A DNA stretch of 64,000 nt from Rostratula benghalensis. Taxonomy: Eukaryota; Chordata; Aves; Charadriiformes; Rostratulidae. Both the position numbers and the translations under genes were made by a program. How positions within the stretch are numbered: the first letter of the stretch is position 1; every line of letters begins with the position of its first letter. The notes under the pieces are model-generated. The model ran no database searches, was not told the origin of the DNA, and saw nothing but the letters and a program-made list of their open reading frames with translations. The DNA is taken from positions 288,244 to 352,243 of the forward strand of contig VXAI01000373.1 in NCBI GenBank assembly GCA_013399305.1, given 5' to 3'. Positions 23,779 to 35,724 of this stretch are shown piece by piece.

Positions 23779-26649
23779 ATATTTTGTGCTTGTTCATAAT
23801 AAAGTTTATTCTTTTACTCCCAGTAAAGGTGGCTGAGATCATTTTAATGAATGGTGTTTAGCTAGAAAATGCAATTTTATAAAAAATGAAGAATTGGTGC
23901 CGAAATGCATCAGGTACCAAACATTTCACTGGGATGCTCTGCAGGATATTCTGCTTGACTTCTTAGCTTGGTCACTGAGAGATGAATCTGCGTTTTCCAT
24001 GTGTACTGCCAGTCCTCAGACACTAGCTTGTTCTGAAGTTGATAGATAATTCTTCTCCAAATTTCCTCTCCTGCTCTTTAGAGACCATTGAGCAAAGTGA
24101 CTGTCACTACAATTCAGCGATCACTATGGCACGGAAAATTTGTCTATATAGTTTGTTTTCGTATGTGCCAACTCTTCCATCTTTGGGATTAAGCGTGCAA
24201 CCATTACTCTGTCGGGAACTGGTTATCTTTTTGACTATCTGACAGTGTCAGTAAATGTGTTTATTTCTAGTCAGCAAAAGGTTTCAGCATTCCTATGATG
24301 ACTTGTTACATTCTTCTCAGAATAAAGCATGACGTTTAAAGAAATAGTAAGCCATTTTGCAAATTAGAGGATAGTTCCAACAAATATTTTAAGACCCTTG
24401 GATTCTGTTGGTTCATTCTTCTGTTGCATCAAAAACTTTGTCACTGCACGTTTATTGTTTTTTAGATGTAAGCTAATTCATTGAGTAAAGGCATCCTCTT
24501 AATTTTTTTTCCACAAGTTACAGATTGTGCCTTTAAGAAACTCCTTTGAGGAAGTACAGTAGACCTCTCTTGCAATCCTAGAAACTGAGGCTATTGTAAC
24601 CCATTTTTCTTATAAACACTCTTGGGAAATCTCTGTCAGAGAGCTGAAGTGCACCAGTTCCAATAACGTCTTGGGTTTGTTTCTTACCTGAAACAAAACC
24701 AAGAAGCCTATCCCATCCCAATGGGTTTTGCTGGGAATCTGCCAGCAAAAAGAACTCGGTGAAGACATTTGTAAACCAGAACAAAATTAACAGAACACTG
24801 GCTAAACAGTGAGCACCCAAAAATACTGTGATTTTGCAAAGTTTGTCAGTGCTAAATCACTATCAGTAGTGCAGACCAGATGCAATAGGTGAGGGAAAAA
24901 CCACTGCAGGGAAAAGTCAAGCTTGCTAGTTTGGAATGAACCACTATTGCAGAAGATAATAATAATTTAAAAGTCTGCCCCAGCATTCTTCGCCTACTGC
25001 ACTACTGACGTTGTTAGTGCTTGTGGATATTGGCAATTGCTACATACAATTACTCATATTACTTTATAAAGTGCTCTGTAACTGCACTCTAGTGATTCTG
25101 ACAGTGTTGCTGTGTCCCTTGGCTCTTTGAGCGTCTCATTGTATAACCTCATATTGTTGGTTTTGGAGCAAAGCTGTAAAACTGCAAAATGCACCAGAAA
25201 TGTTCATGTACTTAAGGTGACTCTGATGAGTTTGTTTAATTTTCAGCACATCCCACTGAAAACAAAACTCAGGTCCCAGACCTGAATTCTCATCCACGGC
25301 TGTTATAAATCAATTAATCCCCCTGATGATGGTCAAGATTACAAACTAAAACATCAGAGATACAAGTTATATATAAGATACTATTTTTGTAGGCTACTTT
25401 TAACCCCTCATTGTCATCATATTTTCAAATTTATAAAAATGTGGCATAAAGTAGATGCAACTTCATCATAGACCCATTCAGGAGCAGAACATTGGCATTC
25501 AAAGGCCAAAAATCATACCATTGGTAATAAATAAACATATTGTTAATATAGAACAAGTATTGCTTTCACACCTTCGACAGGATAAAAACATAAAATGTGA
25601 ACTTGAACAAATGGGCAATAAAACACTTCTGAAAAAAAAAGGTGTGTATATGCTATATATTGCATATTATGAAGAGATGAGAGCATTCTGGTGGATGAAA
25701 ATCTCCAGGTGTTTCCTAATTCTCTAAGTGGGCATTTTTTGAGCTTAAGAATTTCACACTTGACAGATGCAACTTCCTAAACCTTCTGCTAACACTGTAG
25801 ACATACAAAGGAACCCCAAGAGGCAACACTGGCTTTCGTTTTTCTTCTTTGCACTTCATGCAGGGTCTTTCAGGTCAGCAGCCTGCAAAGTGCCTCCTCC
25901 AGGCAGCCTACCAGGTCCCATACTGTGTACATACAAAATGCAGAAATTATCTGGGGGTGGAAAACAGTGTAAAATTGGAAAGGATCATTATAGTTTCAGA
26001 GCCACCAACTTTGAGCAGCAGTTTTTGGTACAAAATACTGATTAGTTTAATTGTAAGAGGCTGCTGACAACTGCCACCTAATTAGAACAGTATTGTCATA
26101 TTTTTTTGCCCCACGGTGAAGATGCATTTTCTGGAGATTTGATGTTGCACCAATGCGTCTCTTTGCAAACATTATTCAGTAAAAATAAGGATTGTCACTG
26201 ATATGCAACCTACCCGGTAGAAGTTCCTGAGATCATCAAGCTCTTTACCAATACTGTTACTCTCTCCTGCTAATGTAAACAGATCATTTGTAGGAGAAAA
26301 ATCTGTGATTTTTTTTTTACTTCAGTTTTGATGGTACAGCAAGAAGGTCATTTAAATTAAAGCTTATTTTGAGCTCAAATTTGTCCCTCAGTGGTACAGA
26401 CAACAAGAGGCCAATAGGAGATTAATTTTTCTGTACTCTTCAACTGAGAGAATATTATGTTCCCTAATAAAACGTAAACAGAGTCCCTACTCTCACACCT
26501 CTGCTTTTTTCCTTTGAGGCCAAGATGGGCACACAGTCCAGATTTGTCACTTAAGTGCATTCCTTCACTGTTTTTTTTTCTGAATTTTATCACCTTCTTT
26601 GCTTGTATGGATCCATTTCCTCTCTTCTAGTCAGACATTTCAGTTTTTT

Positions 26650-26668
26650 GGGGGGTGGGGGTGGGGGT
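26650..26668. repeat. G-rich repeat (G5T)n
   Basis: G6-T-G5-T-G5-T after a run of six T. Three long G tracts with single-base spacers on the forward strand; a fourth adjacent tract is missing. Confidence 0.9.
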
Positions 26669-27875
26669 CAGAATTAATTTCATTTTCAGCTCAGTAAATA
26701 TAGCAGTCAAGGAATCGAGCAGCTAAAAAGCGATGAGTTCAGTCGTCATTGAACCAAAGTCATAAAAATGTGATCTCTCCAAAACTGTGCTTGGGAATAT
26801 TGAAAACGTTCACACCTTGTAGGAGTTATAGCAAACAGAGGGGAGCACTTTTGTGACTCTGATCCTCACAGCTTTCAACAGAACTGCGTTCTAGCAATAA
26901 GCCAAATCCAGAAAAGTGCTGCCAGAGTACATGGAAAATGTTACTCTCTCGTATTAGTGCATAAACAGTGGCTGAATAATTCAACTTCATGCCACACCCT
27001 CTTCATTTCTGACCATCTTACTCATGGTAGCTGCACTGGGGAAGCAGGAAGGAGGCAGTCAGATCTCTATCTCTACCCTTTGTAATGTAGATGTCTTTGT
27101 AAAGAAGGTGTGATTATATTCTGAATAGGTCAGATTCTGTGCCTGGCATTTCTTCTCTCTTTCCTATGACCTTTTACTAAGCAAGTGGGGTTTCTGCACT
27201 CTTTTTGGAACTGTCCTTCCATTTGAGGCAGTGAATATGAGAGGCACAGTTTGACCATATCAGAATCATTGCACTGGGTTATTGCAAGGGCAGTAACCAC
27301 CTACTGCGAGTGGAACTGTTTCTTCCTTAACAGCATGTCTCCAATTCAGATTTAACTTTACTTTGTCTTCTGTTTGTTCATCCACATTTCTAAAGATTTA
27401 AATAAATGTATAGTCACATTTGTTCATGGAAAGTAACAAATGAATAAGACTGCACTGGGCAGATTTGAGTTTCACAATGTATGCCGAAACAGATGTCTTC
27501 CTTTGAATAGCTCTGGAAAGAATTATTAATATGGACCTTCCTTGGTTATGAAAGAGACAATTAGGAGATTTAATCCAATATCTAATATTTCAATATTTTT
27601 TTTATTAGATTTCAGCAGCAAAGAATACCATCACATAGATCACCAGAGTAATAAGCAACATGATGCTGGGTTCCACCCCATCTGTGATATTTTAAACATA
27701 CAGTCTACCAGTGTCAACCTTCAGATTCCCCGTGGGAACATTTATAAGACTATACAAAGCTCAATAGGCAGCACTGATGCTGTGTTAAGGATTTGTGTCT
27801 TTTTCACTACGGAACAAACATGCTCTATAAAGTGGCATGTAGGATTTTATTAATAGAGAACTGAAGTTTGATGTC

Positions 27876-27920
27876 TCATAGAATCATAGAATGGTTAGAG
27901 TGGGAAGGGATTCTGTTCAG
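27876..27920 (-). mobile_element. CR1 LINE tail, about 40 bp
   Basis: TCATAGAATCATAGAATGGT followed by TAGAGTGGGAAGGGA is the reverse complement of the CR1 3' terminus: two tail octamers, then the 'tcccttccaaccctaaccattct' block. Only about 40 bases are recognisable before the similarity stops. This is an extremely 5'-truncated insertion on the minus strand. The two well-kept tail octamers suggest it is not very old. An open frame running rightward from 27891 starts inside this tail in the antisense sense, which argues against that frame being a gene. Confidence 0.8.
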
Positions 27921-30900
27921 TACAGCATTTTCAGAACTATCACATTTTCAGAATGTCTTCTGCTGTACCAAGGCAAAGGAGTCACAATGAGTTTGTTAAT
28001 GAACCAGCTTTTAACCCATGGAGAAATAGCGTTAAATATGGTTTATAATCTGTTCAATGAATTTGATAGCTTTAGCTTGGTCCCTACTGGATACTTTTAC
28101 ATATTTGAAAAACCACTCTGCTTCCCAACTTTGGCACAGTTAGTAATTTTGGGTGATACAAAGCCAAGAACTGAAATCATAGGGTGTTGGAGATTGGGTT
28201 TACGGACTATTGGAGAAGCTGTGAAGAAGAGAATATACAAGGTCTGTCACAGCCATCTGTCCTCACCCAAAAAATTTAAGGAAGAGAAATGTTAAGTGAT
28301 TTGCTCAAAAGGAGCAGGTCTATATAGGCTGCCACATAGGCATGCTAGAACTAATCTAGACCTACGAAAGTGCTCTTGGATAATTCGGTGTTCGACCATA
28401 CTATAACATCATTGTAGCAGATAAACAAGATTCCATACTCATTCTCTCATCAATAGGTCAAATGCTTTACAGTTGGTTCTTTGTGGGCTAGGGGATGTTA
28501 CTAGAGTTGTGGTTCAAGAGATATATTGAAGTCTTACCCTAACTCAAAACCATAGATCTAATTTCCAGCATAATAAACCACTTCGTGACTTTCCTGTAAC
28601 TCCTTTGGATCAGTGTGCACTAGAAAAAGCTATAGCTTGGTTTATGGTGAAAAGTGTGCCAAATCAGATGTGGTGTGTGGACAAATCCTGAAAAATCTTC
28701 ATTCCTGGAATCTGTGGAGCTTCTGACAGGAAATGTCACTTGAGGAGTTCTCTGGTGGAGAGGACTAGGAGAGAATGAGGACAAGGGTTTGAGAGAGTAG
28801 GGGTTAGTCACTTTAATTACTCCCACTCTTACTTTCTAATGGCTGCATTATGGCTACAAACATGATTCTTAATTAAATTCTAGTAACAAGTAACAGCTCT
28901 GGCTCCAGCTCTCATCCTGGTGTCTTGGTTCATGAATAGAAGGAGATAAATCTCTTAAATCTCTTGTTTTCCTGAAAGCTGAATGTAGTGTAACTACAGA
29001 CAATGACCCGTACATATCACTCATTTGAATTCAGGTCATAAACAGCCACCACCATTCTCAATGCAAATGGCTGTGTGTACCAGGCTCATAAAGTAATTTT
29101 TCTGTGTTCTTAGGACAACTGTAGTTTGCCTATATGTTACTTCTCTTCTTGGTTCTATTTAGTCTACGGCTAGATTTACCGGTGTTTTTTACATGCAAGT
29201 TATAATGGTTTCTGCACCCTGCTTAAGATGTAATGTCCTTCAGGGTTGCTGCCAGTCAAGGAATTTCCCTGGAACACACTGCACACAAATGGAAATAAAT
29301 TCTCTTTCCTAAAGCCCATTTAAGGATTTGTGCAAAATATTACAGAGCCAGAAGAAGTACCAGAATTGGAAGGCCTCCAAAATATGAAATTTAGCTAGGA
29401 CTCATCTATGGTAAAGGTTATCAAATGTTCTGACCCTACCAGTCACTTCCCAGAGCTCACAAATGGACTAGAGCCATATAATTTATTTAAAAGTCAAGAG
29501 AAGAGCCGGAACTCCGGATGTAGCAAATTGCCATAAAAAGGCAATTACAGCAGTTCCCGAAGGAATTCTGGGCTCCTCTCGATCTGTCAGCCAGGAGTGG
29601 ATACAGTAATAGTACCAACATGAGCCTCAGCATCCCTCGTGCAAGGGAGGATTTGTGTTACACATGGACCTACACACAGATGGGCGTGCATCATGTGCAC
29701 GTGATGCAGTCCCATTTTGGGAACTGTACTTATCTGGGCTACCTGCACTTTGTGACAACTAACTCTATCAGGGCAGAGCAGTGTACAACAGTGCTTGCTA
29801 GAAAACAGAAATCTACAGGACAGAGTGAAACTACTTCTCTTTTAAACCTCAGTCTAGTGGGGAAATACTGCCCCTGACCACGGGGAGTTGCATGTGACCA
29901 TGCACATAGCTGCACAAATCCCAGTGAGGAACACAGAAATGCACCTGTAATCAGATCTGGAAAAGAAAGGATTTTACTACAGCAAGAAGAGTCTTGGCCA
30001 GAGTGTCCAGCAGGAAAATGTATGCAAGGACTGAGTTGTGGTTTGAAGGTAGTTAAGTATGCTGTTACTTAAAGAAAAGAAGCTTCCCACATCCAAAACT
30101 GAGATATGTCATGTCCCAATTACAACTAAAGACATTCAACGAATCAATAACATTAGATTAAGATTTCTCTCTCTTCTCCATTTCAGACCATGTACACAAT
30201 TAGTATACAGTTTAGGTATAGGGAGTACCGGTAGTTTCTGATCTCTATTTTGCAGTTATTAAATGGTTCTAAGACGGATGTTAGTTTGTACTGCTATCAT
30301 AGATGCAGCTCCTGATGAAACTTATACATATAAGGCATTAGTGAAATATTTATTTGAAGTATATATTTTAATATGTTTTAATCTACTCAGATGTCTGCCC
30401 ATTTTTTTTCCAGAAGAGTACATTATACTCAGTACTTTAAAAGTAAAGTAATAGCTAAGTAGACACAACTAAGTAAGGTTTATAAACTAAAGTAAGCTTT
30501 AAGAACATCAGCAGTTGCAAGCTGTTTCTTGAAAATTTCTAGAATATGTAGCTATGGTTTCTTCTTATCTCCATTTTCCCTTGCCTGATGCTTGATTCAG
30601 AAGTGAGTTGTGGGTGTTTGGTGTTCCAAAAAAGAGCAACTGACAGGCTTTTGACTTTTGTAGCAAGAAAACAAAATTGAATGAACTATTTGGAAACTCT
30701 TGAATGCTTTTAAAGTGTCAATCTGTAGAAAAAAATCCCCACATATTACAGAATGTGTGATGTGTTTATTTCAATACTATGCACACGTTTTGGATGACCT
30801 TAATAATCTACCAGTGACTTAAGTTCTTAGGAGTAACACCCTTTTTCAGTCAGGTTGCTCAAACTTTGCAAATCAGACACAGGAAAGCAAACAAAGCAGA

Positions 30901-31363
30901 AAAGATATTAAAGGTTATCCTTAGCTTGAAATTTATGTTCAAGTGCTTTCCTGAATAGAATGAACCAAAGACATGCTTAAGGTTTTTCTTGAAATAGGAC
31001 TTATATCACACCATGCACATCACGGATCGTGGTAAAGGGATAGAGATAAACAAGAAGAGATAAATGTCTACATTATTTAAATTACTGTAATAACCATATC
31101 AGTGCTTTAGAAGCAATGAACATTTCACCATGTTTCAGACTTTCACTCCATGAGTTTCATTTCTAAGCATATTCCATACCTTCATGAATTTCAAAAAGTA
31201 ATGCACTGAAAGGATGAACCATCCTACATTCCACACAGACTCTCATGTGTTTTCTACTGTAAAACAAGAACTTTATGGTAAACTGAAAGACAAATAAAGT
31301 GAGGATATAATTGAGAACCTGCTGCTGTGTCCAGTGAGAAGAGTGGAGAAGGGCCAGTGCCAA
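27921..31363. other. No gene seen; AT-rich noncoding
   Basis: The open frame to 28295 starts in a CR1 tail and is not recognised. Contains the E-box palindrome at 29688. A pyrimidine-rich acceptor-like site (CCATTTTTTTTCCAG) ends at 30412 but lacks a convincing donor. Confidence 0.55.
29688..29707. other. Imperfect palindrome with E-box
   Basis: GCATCATGTGCACGTGATGC: outer 6-base arms GCATCA and TGATGC are exact reverse complements, with a CACGTG E-box near the centre. The surrounding sequence is noncoding as far as can be seen. Confidence 0.8.
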
Positions 31364-31389
31364 GTACTGGAATGAGGTACTGGAATGAG
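31364..31389. repeat. 13-bp exact tandem duplication
   Basis: GTACTGGAATGAG occurs twice in direct succession with no mismatch (31364-31376 and 31377-31389), just left of a GC-richer patch. Confidence 0.93.
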
Positions 31390-31439
31390 AAGATCATCAG
31401 ACAAGTCCACAGTGATGAATCATGTCCAAGGAGAAGCTG

Positions 31440-31880
31440 AGAAGTCATGTGAGCAAGAAGGGGCTGGGATCAGAGGTCTCTGACCAGGCACAGACAGCCC
31501 AGGTAAGTTCCATGGTCCAGGACCTGAGTTTAGAAACAGTTAAATGCAGCTCTTGAGGGAAGTAGAGCAGGGCCCCAAGGAGGTTTCTGGGGGCTGATTC
31601 CCAGCAGGCTGATGTGGGTCACAGAACCCAGGAGTGGGAGCTGGTCCTCACATGGGCAGCCAGACTCCTGGCTGCAGGAGGGGCTGCTGAGCTTGTGGGG
31701 CAGTCAAGATCCTTGCTGGATGCATGAGGATGGTTTGGTGCCAAGGGATGAGATTCACTTGACTACACCAGGTGCCTCATCTAATCTAAAGGAAATGCCA
31801 ACTGGATGAGTGAGTCTGAAATCTTGCAGAGTAAGCATCTCTCTGCGGCTCTGAATTAAGACCGCTGTATAAAACTGGGA
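31440..31880 (+). other. GC-richer noncoding patch with splice donor
   Basis: This stretch is visibly richer in G and C than its surroundings, with many CAGG, CTGG and GGAG words. It contains a full donor consensus, CAG|GTAAGT, at 31500-31508. Open frames (for example 31612-31809) are short and unlike any family I know. It may be an exon or promoter-proximal part of a noncoding RNA, or an old unrecognised repeat; I cannot tell which. Confidence 0.3.
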
Positions 31881-32659
31881 CTCATAGCCAGCCCCATGCC
31901 TTCTTTTCCTGGAAGGACCCACTTATGTTACTTTATATCATGTTGGCATTGGTGCAATCTATCTCATACCAAATTCTGCCTCACATCCTGATATTTCATA
32001 CTTCATCTCCTTAAAATGTCAGCTATCTCCCAACAACACCTTTCTGGCTGGTTTAGCAGCACATTCCCTCTGCAGTCTAACTCTGGACTCTTGGACCTTG
32101 CCATTTTTGCAGAAAGTCTTCAATTTTGGCTGAAGGTCTTCCATTTGAACTGAAGAGAGATGGTAGACCAACCTTTCACCTCTACTGCCTTTCTGATGAC
32201 CCAGGATGATGACAGTGCAAGGTTTGAACTCCAGCAGGAGACCTTTCCAAGTGAGGGGCAAGGATAAACGAACACCAACATGTCCCCTTCTAAAGCAAGA
32301 GCTGGAACTACAAAGCAACTGTATAAAAGGTGGTCACCACCATCATGACTTTAGTTTTAAAGAATAAAGAGCAAGCAAATTTGCCTTGTTAAAAGAGATA
32401 CTTCAGTGACAGGGTTTAGGAAATCAAAAGGAAACAAGGCACCTAACTCTGAGCTGCAGGAAATGATGAATTCCAGTTGCCAGCTAAGTTCTTTACTGAA
32501 AAAGTCCAGGAAAACACAATCAGATGGGTGAATTCCCCAGTGACTTAAATCTTATGCAGTGTCCCTGACCCAGTGGCTTCCCTTCAGGCATAAATCTTTC
32601 ACATAACTTTTAGATTATATGTCATTGTAAGAACAGTGGAAAAGAATCCTCTTTATGTT

Positions 32660-32725
32660 ACAAACAACTGCTAGGAAAAAAGCCACAAACAACTGCTGGG
32701 AAGAAAGCCACAAACAAGTGTTCGG
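32660..32725. repeat. 25-bp minisatellite, about 2.6 copies
   Basis: The unit begins ACAAACAACTGCTAGGAA and ends AAAAGCC. Copies lie at 32660-32684, 32685-32709 (two substitutions) and a partial third at 32710-32725 (ACAAACAAGTGTTCGG). The diverged third copy suggests the duplication is not very recent. Confidence 0.92.
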
Positions 32726-33864
32726 TAATTAATGATTCATGATGAAGCCGATCTAATACATGTATGAGTGCATGGAGAATGAACTGGGACACTAACAGAA
32801 AGGCTTGGGTAGGGCACTTAAAAGACAACACGTTCCCAAATGCAGGAGCTCACGGGATACCATCTGAGATGGGCAAAACTAGTACTGTCCAGGAGAATTA
32901 AAGGAGTCGAGCACAGCTGGCTGAAATAAATGGTAAAATTTCTTGAGAATAATTTTTAATTATATTATGATGGTCACAAGAGAGAGAGTGAACTCATGTC
33001 CTGATGGAAATTGATTACCCTCCACACGGTGTCCCTAGGAGAGCCTACAAACTGAGCCAATGTTTCCAAAAGACAGTCTGGCTTCTAGTCATAGCAGGTT
33101 AGCAATGTCCTGTCCTTCTAGCAATGTAAAAGCCAATTTAATCAGGTGTGAAGCATTTGATGTATGGAAAAATTAACCAGCATCTAGAGAGAAAACCTGG
33201 CACAAGATGAAGAAACCTGGCAGCTGAGACAATGGACCTGGCAAAATTTACAGGAGTTTAATTCCAGTTTTGTTGAAGGTAATTCTTTTCGGCTTTCTAT
33301 TCTACATAGCCTTTCTTTTATTTTCATTCTGGGCTCTAAATCCAAATAAGTAGAGAAAGTAGTCTACTATGCTACAACACCAGTCTTCAGGAAAGCACAG
33401 AAAAAACTTCCCATTTATTTCTCTCTAAACTCTTTTGTTTTAAAAATGCTTCTGAAACTAACTTTAAAAGCATCTTTTTATGAAATATAAATAATATGAG
33501 TTAAAATATTTGAGAGTATATGAATTACAAAGTAAATGTAAATTAAAGTCTTAGTCTAATCAGTAAGTGGTCTTACAAACTGATGGAAATTAATATTATT
33601 GTTTAATAAAGCACTTAGCTAAAATCAGCGTCTTGCAGATTGGAGGAGAATAGCTGATGGAGTCTAGCAGCTCTTTCATGGAACTATTTGTCTAGACAGA
33701 GAATGTATGCAAAGCTTTATTTAAAAACAAAAAGAAGTATCCACATTTAAGATTTATCTAGCCCAATGTTTAACCCTAAAACATTATCTCCTAGCTCTTT
33801 CTGAAGATCATCCTTTTCTGGCTGTCTGTGGATTTCTTCTGCCTTCTTCTTTTAAATGTCTGAT

Positions 33865-34000
33865 GCTTTTTTTTCTTCTTTTTCCTATTTACAGACAACT
33901 CCCTCGAGAAAAGGGAAAAGAAATTACACCCATCTCTCTCTCATCCCAAACTCTTCTTGTGTAGGAGAGCTCCTACACCTTCCCTTTCAACTTCCTGCAT
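33865..34000 (+). other. Strong splice-acceptor-like site with open frame
   Basis: A pyrimidine tract (CTTTTTTTTCTTCTTTTTCC) and ATTTACAG, with AG at 33893-33894, form one of the best acceptor matches in the window. The sequence after it is open in the frame ...QTTPSRKGKRNYTHLSL. A possible but weak donor, GTAGGT, starts at 34001 (106-base exon), or GTGGAG a few bases on. The peptide is not recognised, so this could be a pseudo-acceptor. Confidence 0.2.
33959..33978. other. Near-perfect 20-bp palindrome
   Basis: GTGTAGGAG-AG-CTCCTACAC: 9-base arms that are exact reverse complements with a 2-base centre. It lies inside the open stretch that follows the strong splice-acceptor-like site at 33894. 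Confidence 0.9.
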
Positions 34001-35709
34001 GTAGGTGGAGTTTTGGGAAACGGTTCCTATTGTTTTATCCCCTTTCCCCACAAACATGTAACAATATTTTTCCTGACTGACTAGTGCCTGTATCACAGCT
34101 CAACCTTACTGAGTTTTCCACATAGCCCTTAGAGTAACAGGACACATTCAGAAAAAAAAGCCAAACCCAACTATTTCTGCATTGCAAAGCTTACCTAAAC
34201 CAGGGCACTTAGTGATGAGCAGTCCAGTTTTCCACAGAAGCAGCTGAACATCAACACTCTAGATCAGCTTGATTTGTACCCATGCATTTTCCTCCTAGAA
34301 CAGTGTGGTAACCTCTAACAGTCATTAACATTTTTAGCAGAGTGGTTAGAGCTTCACTAGCATCATTTTTCACACTCTAGAAGAAGCTGATGTCCTTTCT
34401 ACAAAAGCAATGCCAACTCCACACTTAATTTGCTCAGGTACTGCTGTCACAGAAGAACTGTGTTGTACTGTATTGATCCCACACTGGCAGTAATTACAGC
34501 AGCTGGAGCAACTGCTCCTATATGTGGCAGATGTGCATCCATGAGTGCATGTCATCCACCTCTATTAGAAAGGAAATGTGGCAGCATATTTACATGTATG
34601 TGTAGAAGATGTAGAGTTATTTGAAGTAGCTTGCTTGTCACTGGGGTTATATGCATGCCCCTATCTCTGGGTACTCCCAACAGAAGAATGTCGAGGCATA
34701 AATCTAGCATGGGATAAATATCCGGGAGCAGATAAATATGTGGTAGACAAAAGATGTGAGACAGATGGGACGATATTCCAGTCGAGACCCTCTACCAGAA
34801 GTGTGGCTCTTACACAAACTGAGTACTGAGAAAGCCAAGTATATTGCTATTTCTGCAGTTTCTCTCTTCATATGCTGGGGAAAAGTTGAGGCAGGACAAT
34901 TGTGTTAGATACCACAGCATCATTTTGACTAATAAGAAGTACTAAGAAACACTTCCAAAAGTGCTGTGAGACAATTTGTATGAAGTTCTGTCAACAGCTG
35001 GCTCTAATTCTCTGGCATACTGACACGTGAAGACACAAGGACATATGCACCTACACACAAGCTAGGGACTACTGACATCTGGAAACAAATTCTTCCAAAC
35101 CACTGCTAGTCAACGGCTAACAAATTCTATACTGACAAGCAAACTGCCAGTATGGAGGTAACCGAGTTTTGAAGACAATTGTTGATGTGATTTAGTTATG
35201 AATTCTGAATTTAGCTCACTTTCCCCAAATTAAAAAACAAGTGAACAAACCTCTCATTGGTGGGGCCAGGTTCAAAGTCAGAAAGTAAGAACTGAGTACA
35301 TTTCTTTTACTGAAGTATACAGTCATGGGCATGGAGATGTGTGAATTCCTGGTGGGGCAAAATGATGCTCTGTTCCATTGCAGTAGGCATTGAATTATAC
35401 TATGTGCCTGCAATGATTTGGAGAAGCAGCTCTTTTACAATTCATATATTTTCAAATAAGGGATTCCTTCTGCTGCTCCTTTTCACTCTTCTCCTGCTCT
35501 CATACATAGATATGTGGTCTGAACTTCACCCAAATCATAGAATATTTTTGTGAATCTTTTATTTCTTTCTGCCTGGACCACTCTTCCCTTGCATTATTGG
35601 CTGAGACAGAATGTCCTACCAAAGGTATAGTCATTTCTTCCACAGAAGAAAGAAAATTTCTTCCTTAAGCTCTTCCTCTTGACATCTTGACAAAGGAAGC
35701 TATTGATAC

Positions 35710-35724
35710 TTTTTTTTTTTTTTT
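35710..35724. repeat. Poly(T) run, 15 nt
   Basis: Fifteen T followed by CTTTGG. No transposon or processed pseudogene is recognisable to its right on the minus strand. Confidence 0.92.

Larger units (their letters stand above)
22550..27875. other. No gene seen; AT-rich noncoding
   Basis: Contains the G/T tract at 23741 and the G-rich run at 26650. On the minus strand near 24690-24820 there is a hydrophobic open frame followed by a good donor, discussed as a finding. Otherwise nothing is recognised. Confidence 0.55.

Noticed and set aside
27891..28295. 134-codon open frame, forward
   Set aside because: It begins inside an antisense CR1 tail and has no recognised domain or splice-bounded exon structure.
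30413..30446. Microexon after CCATTTTTTTTCCAG
   Set aside because: The only donor (AAAA|GTAAAG) is weak and no conservation can be assessed.
34370..34830. Overlapping frames with several cysteines, considered as a retroviral or zinc-finger remnant
   Set aside because: Cysteine spacing does not fit a zinc knuckle or C2H2 finger, and no LTR, primer site or polymerase motif is nearby.
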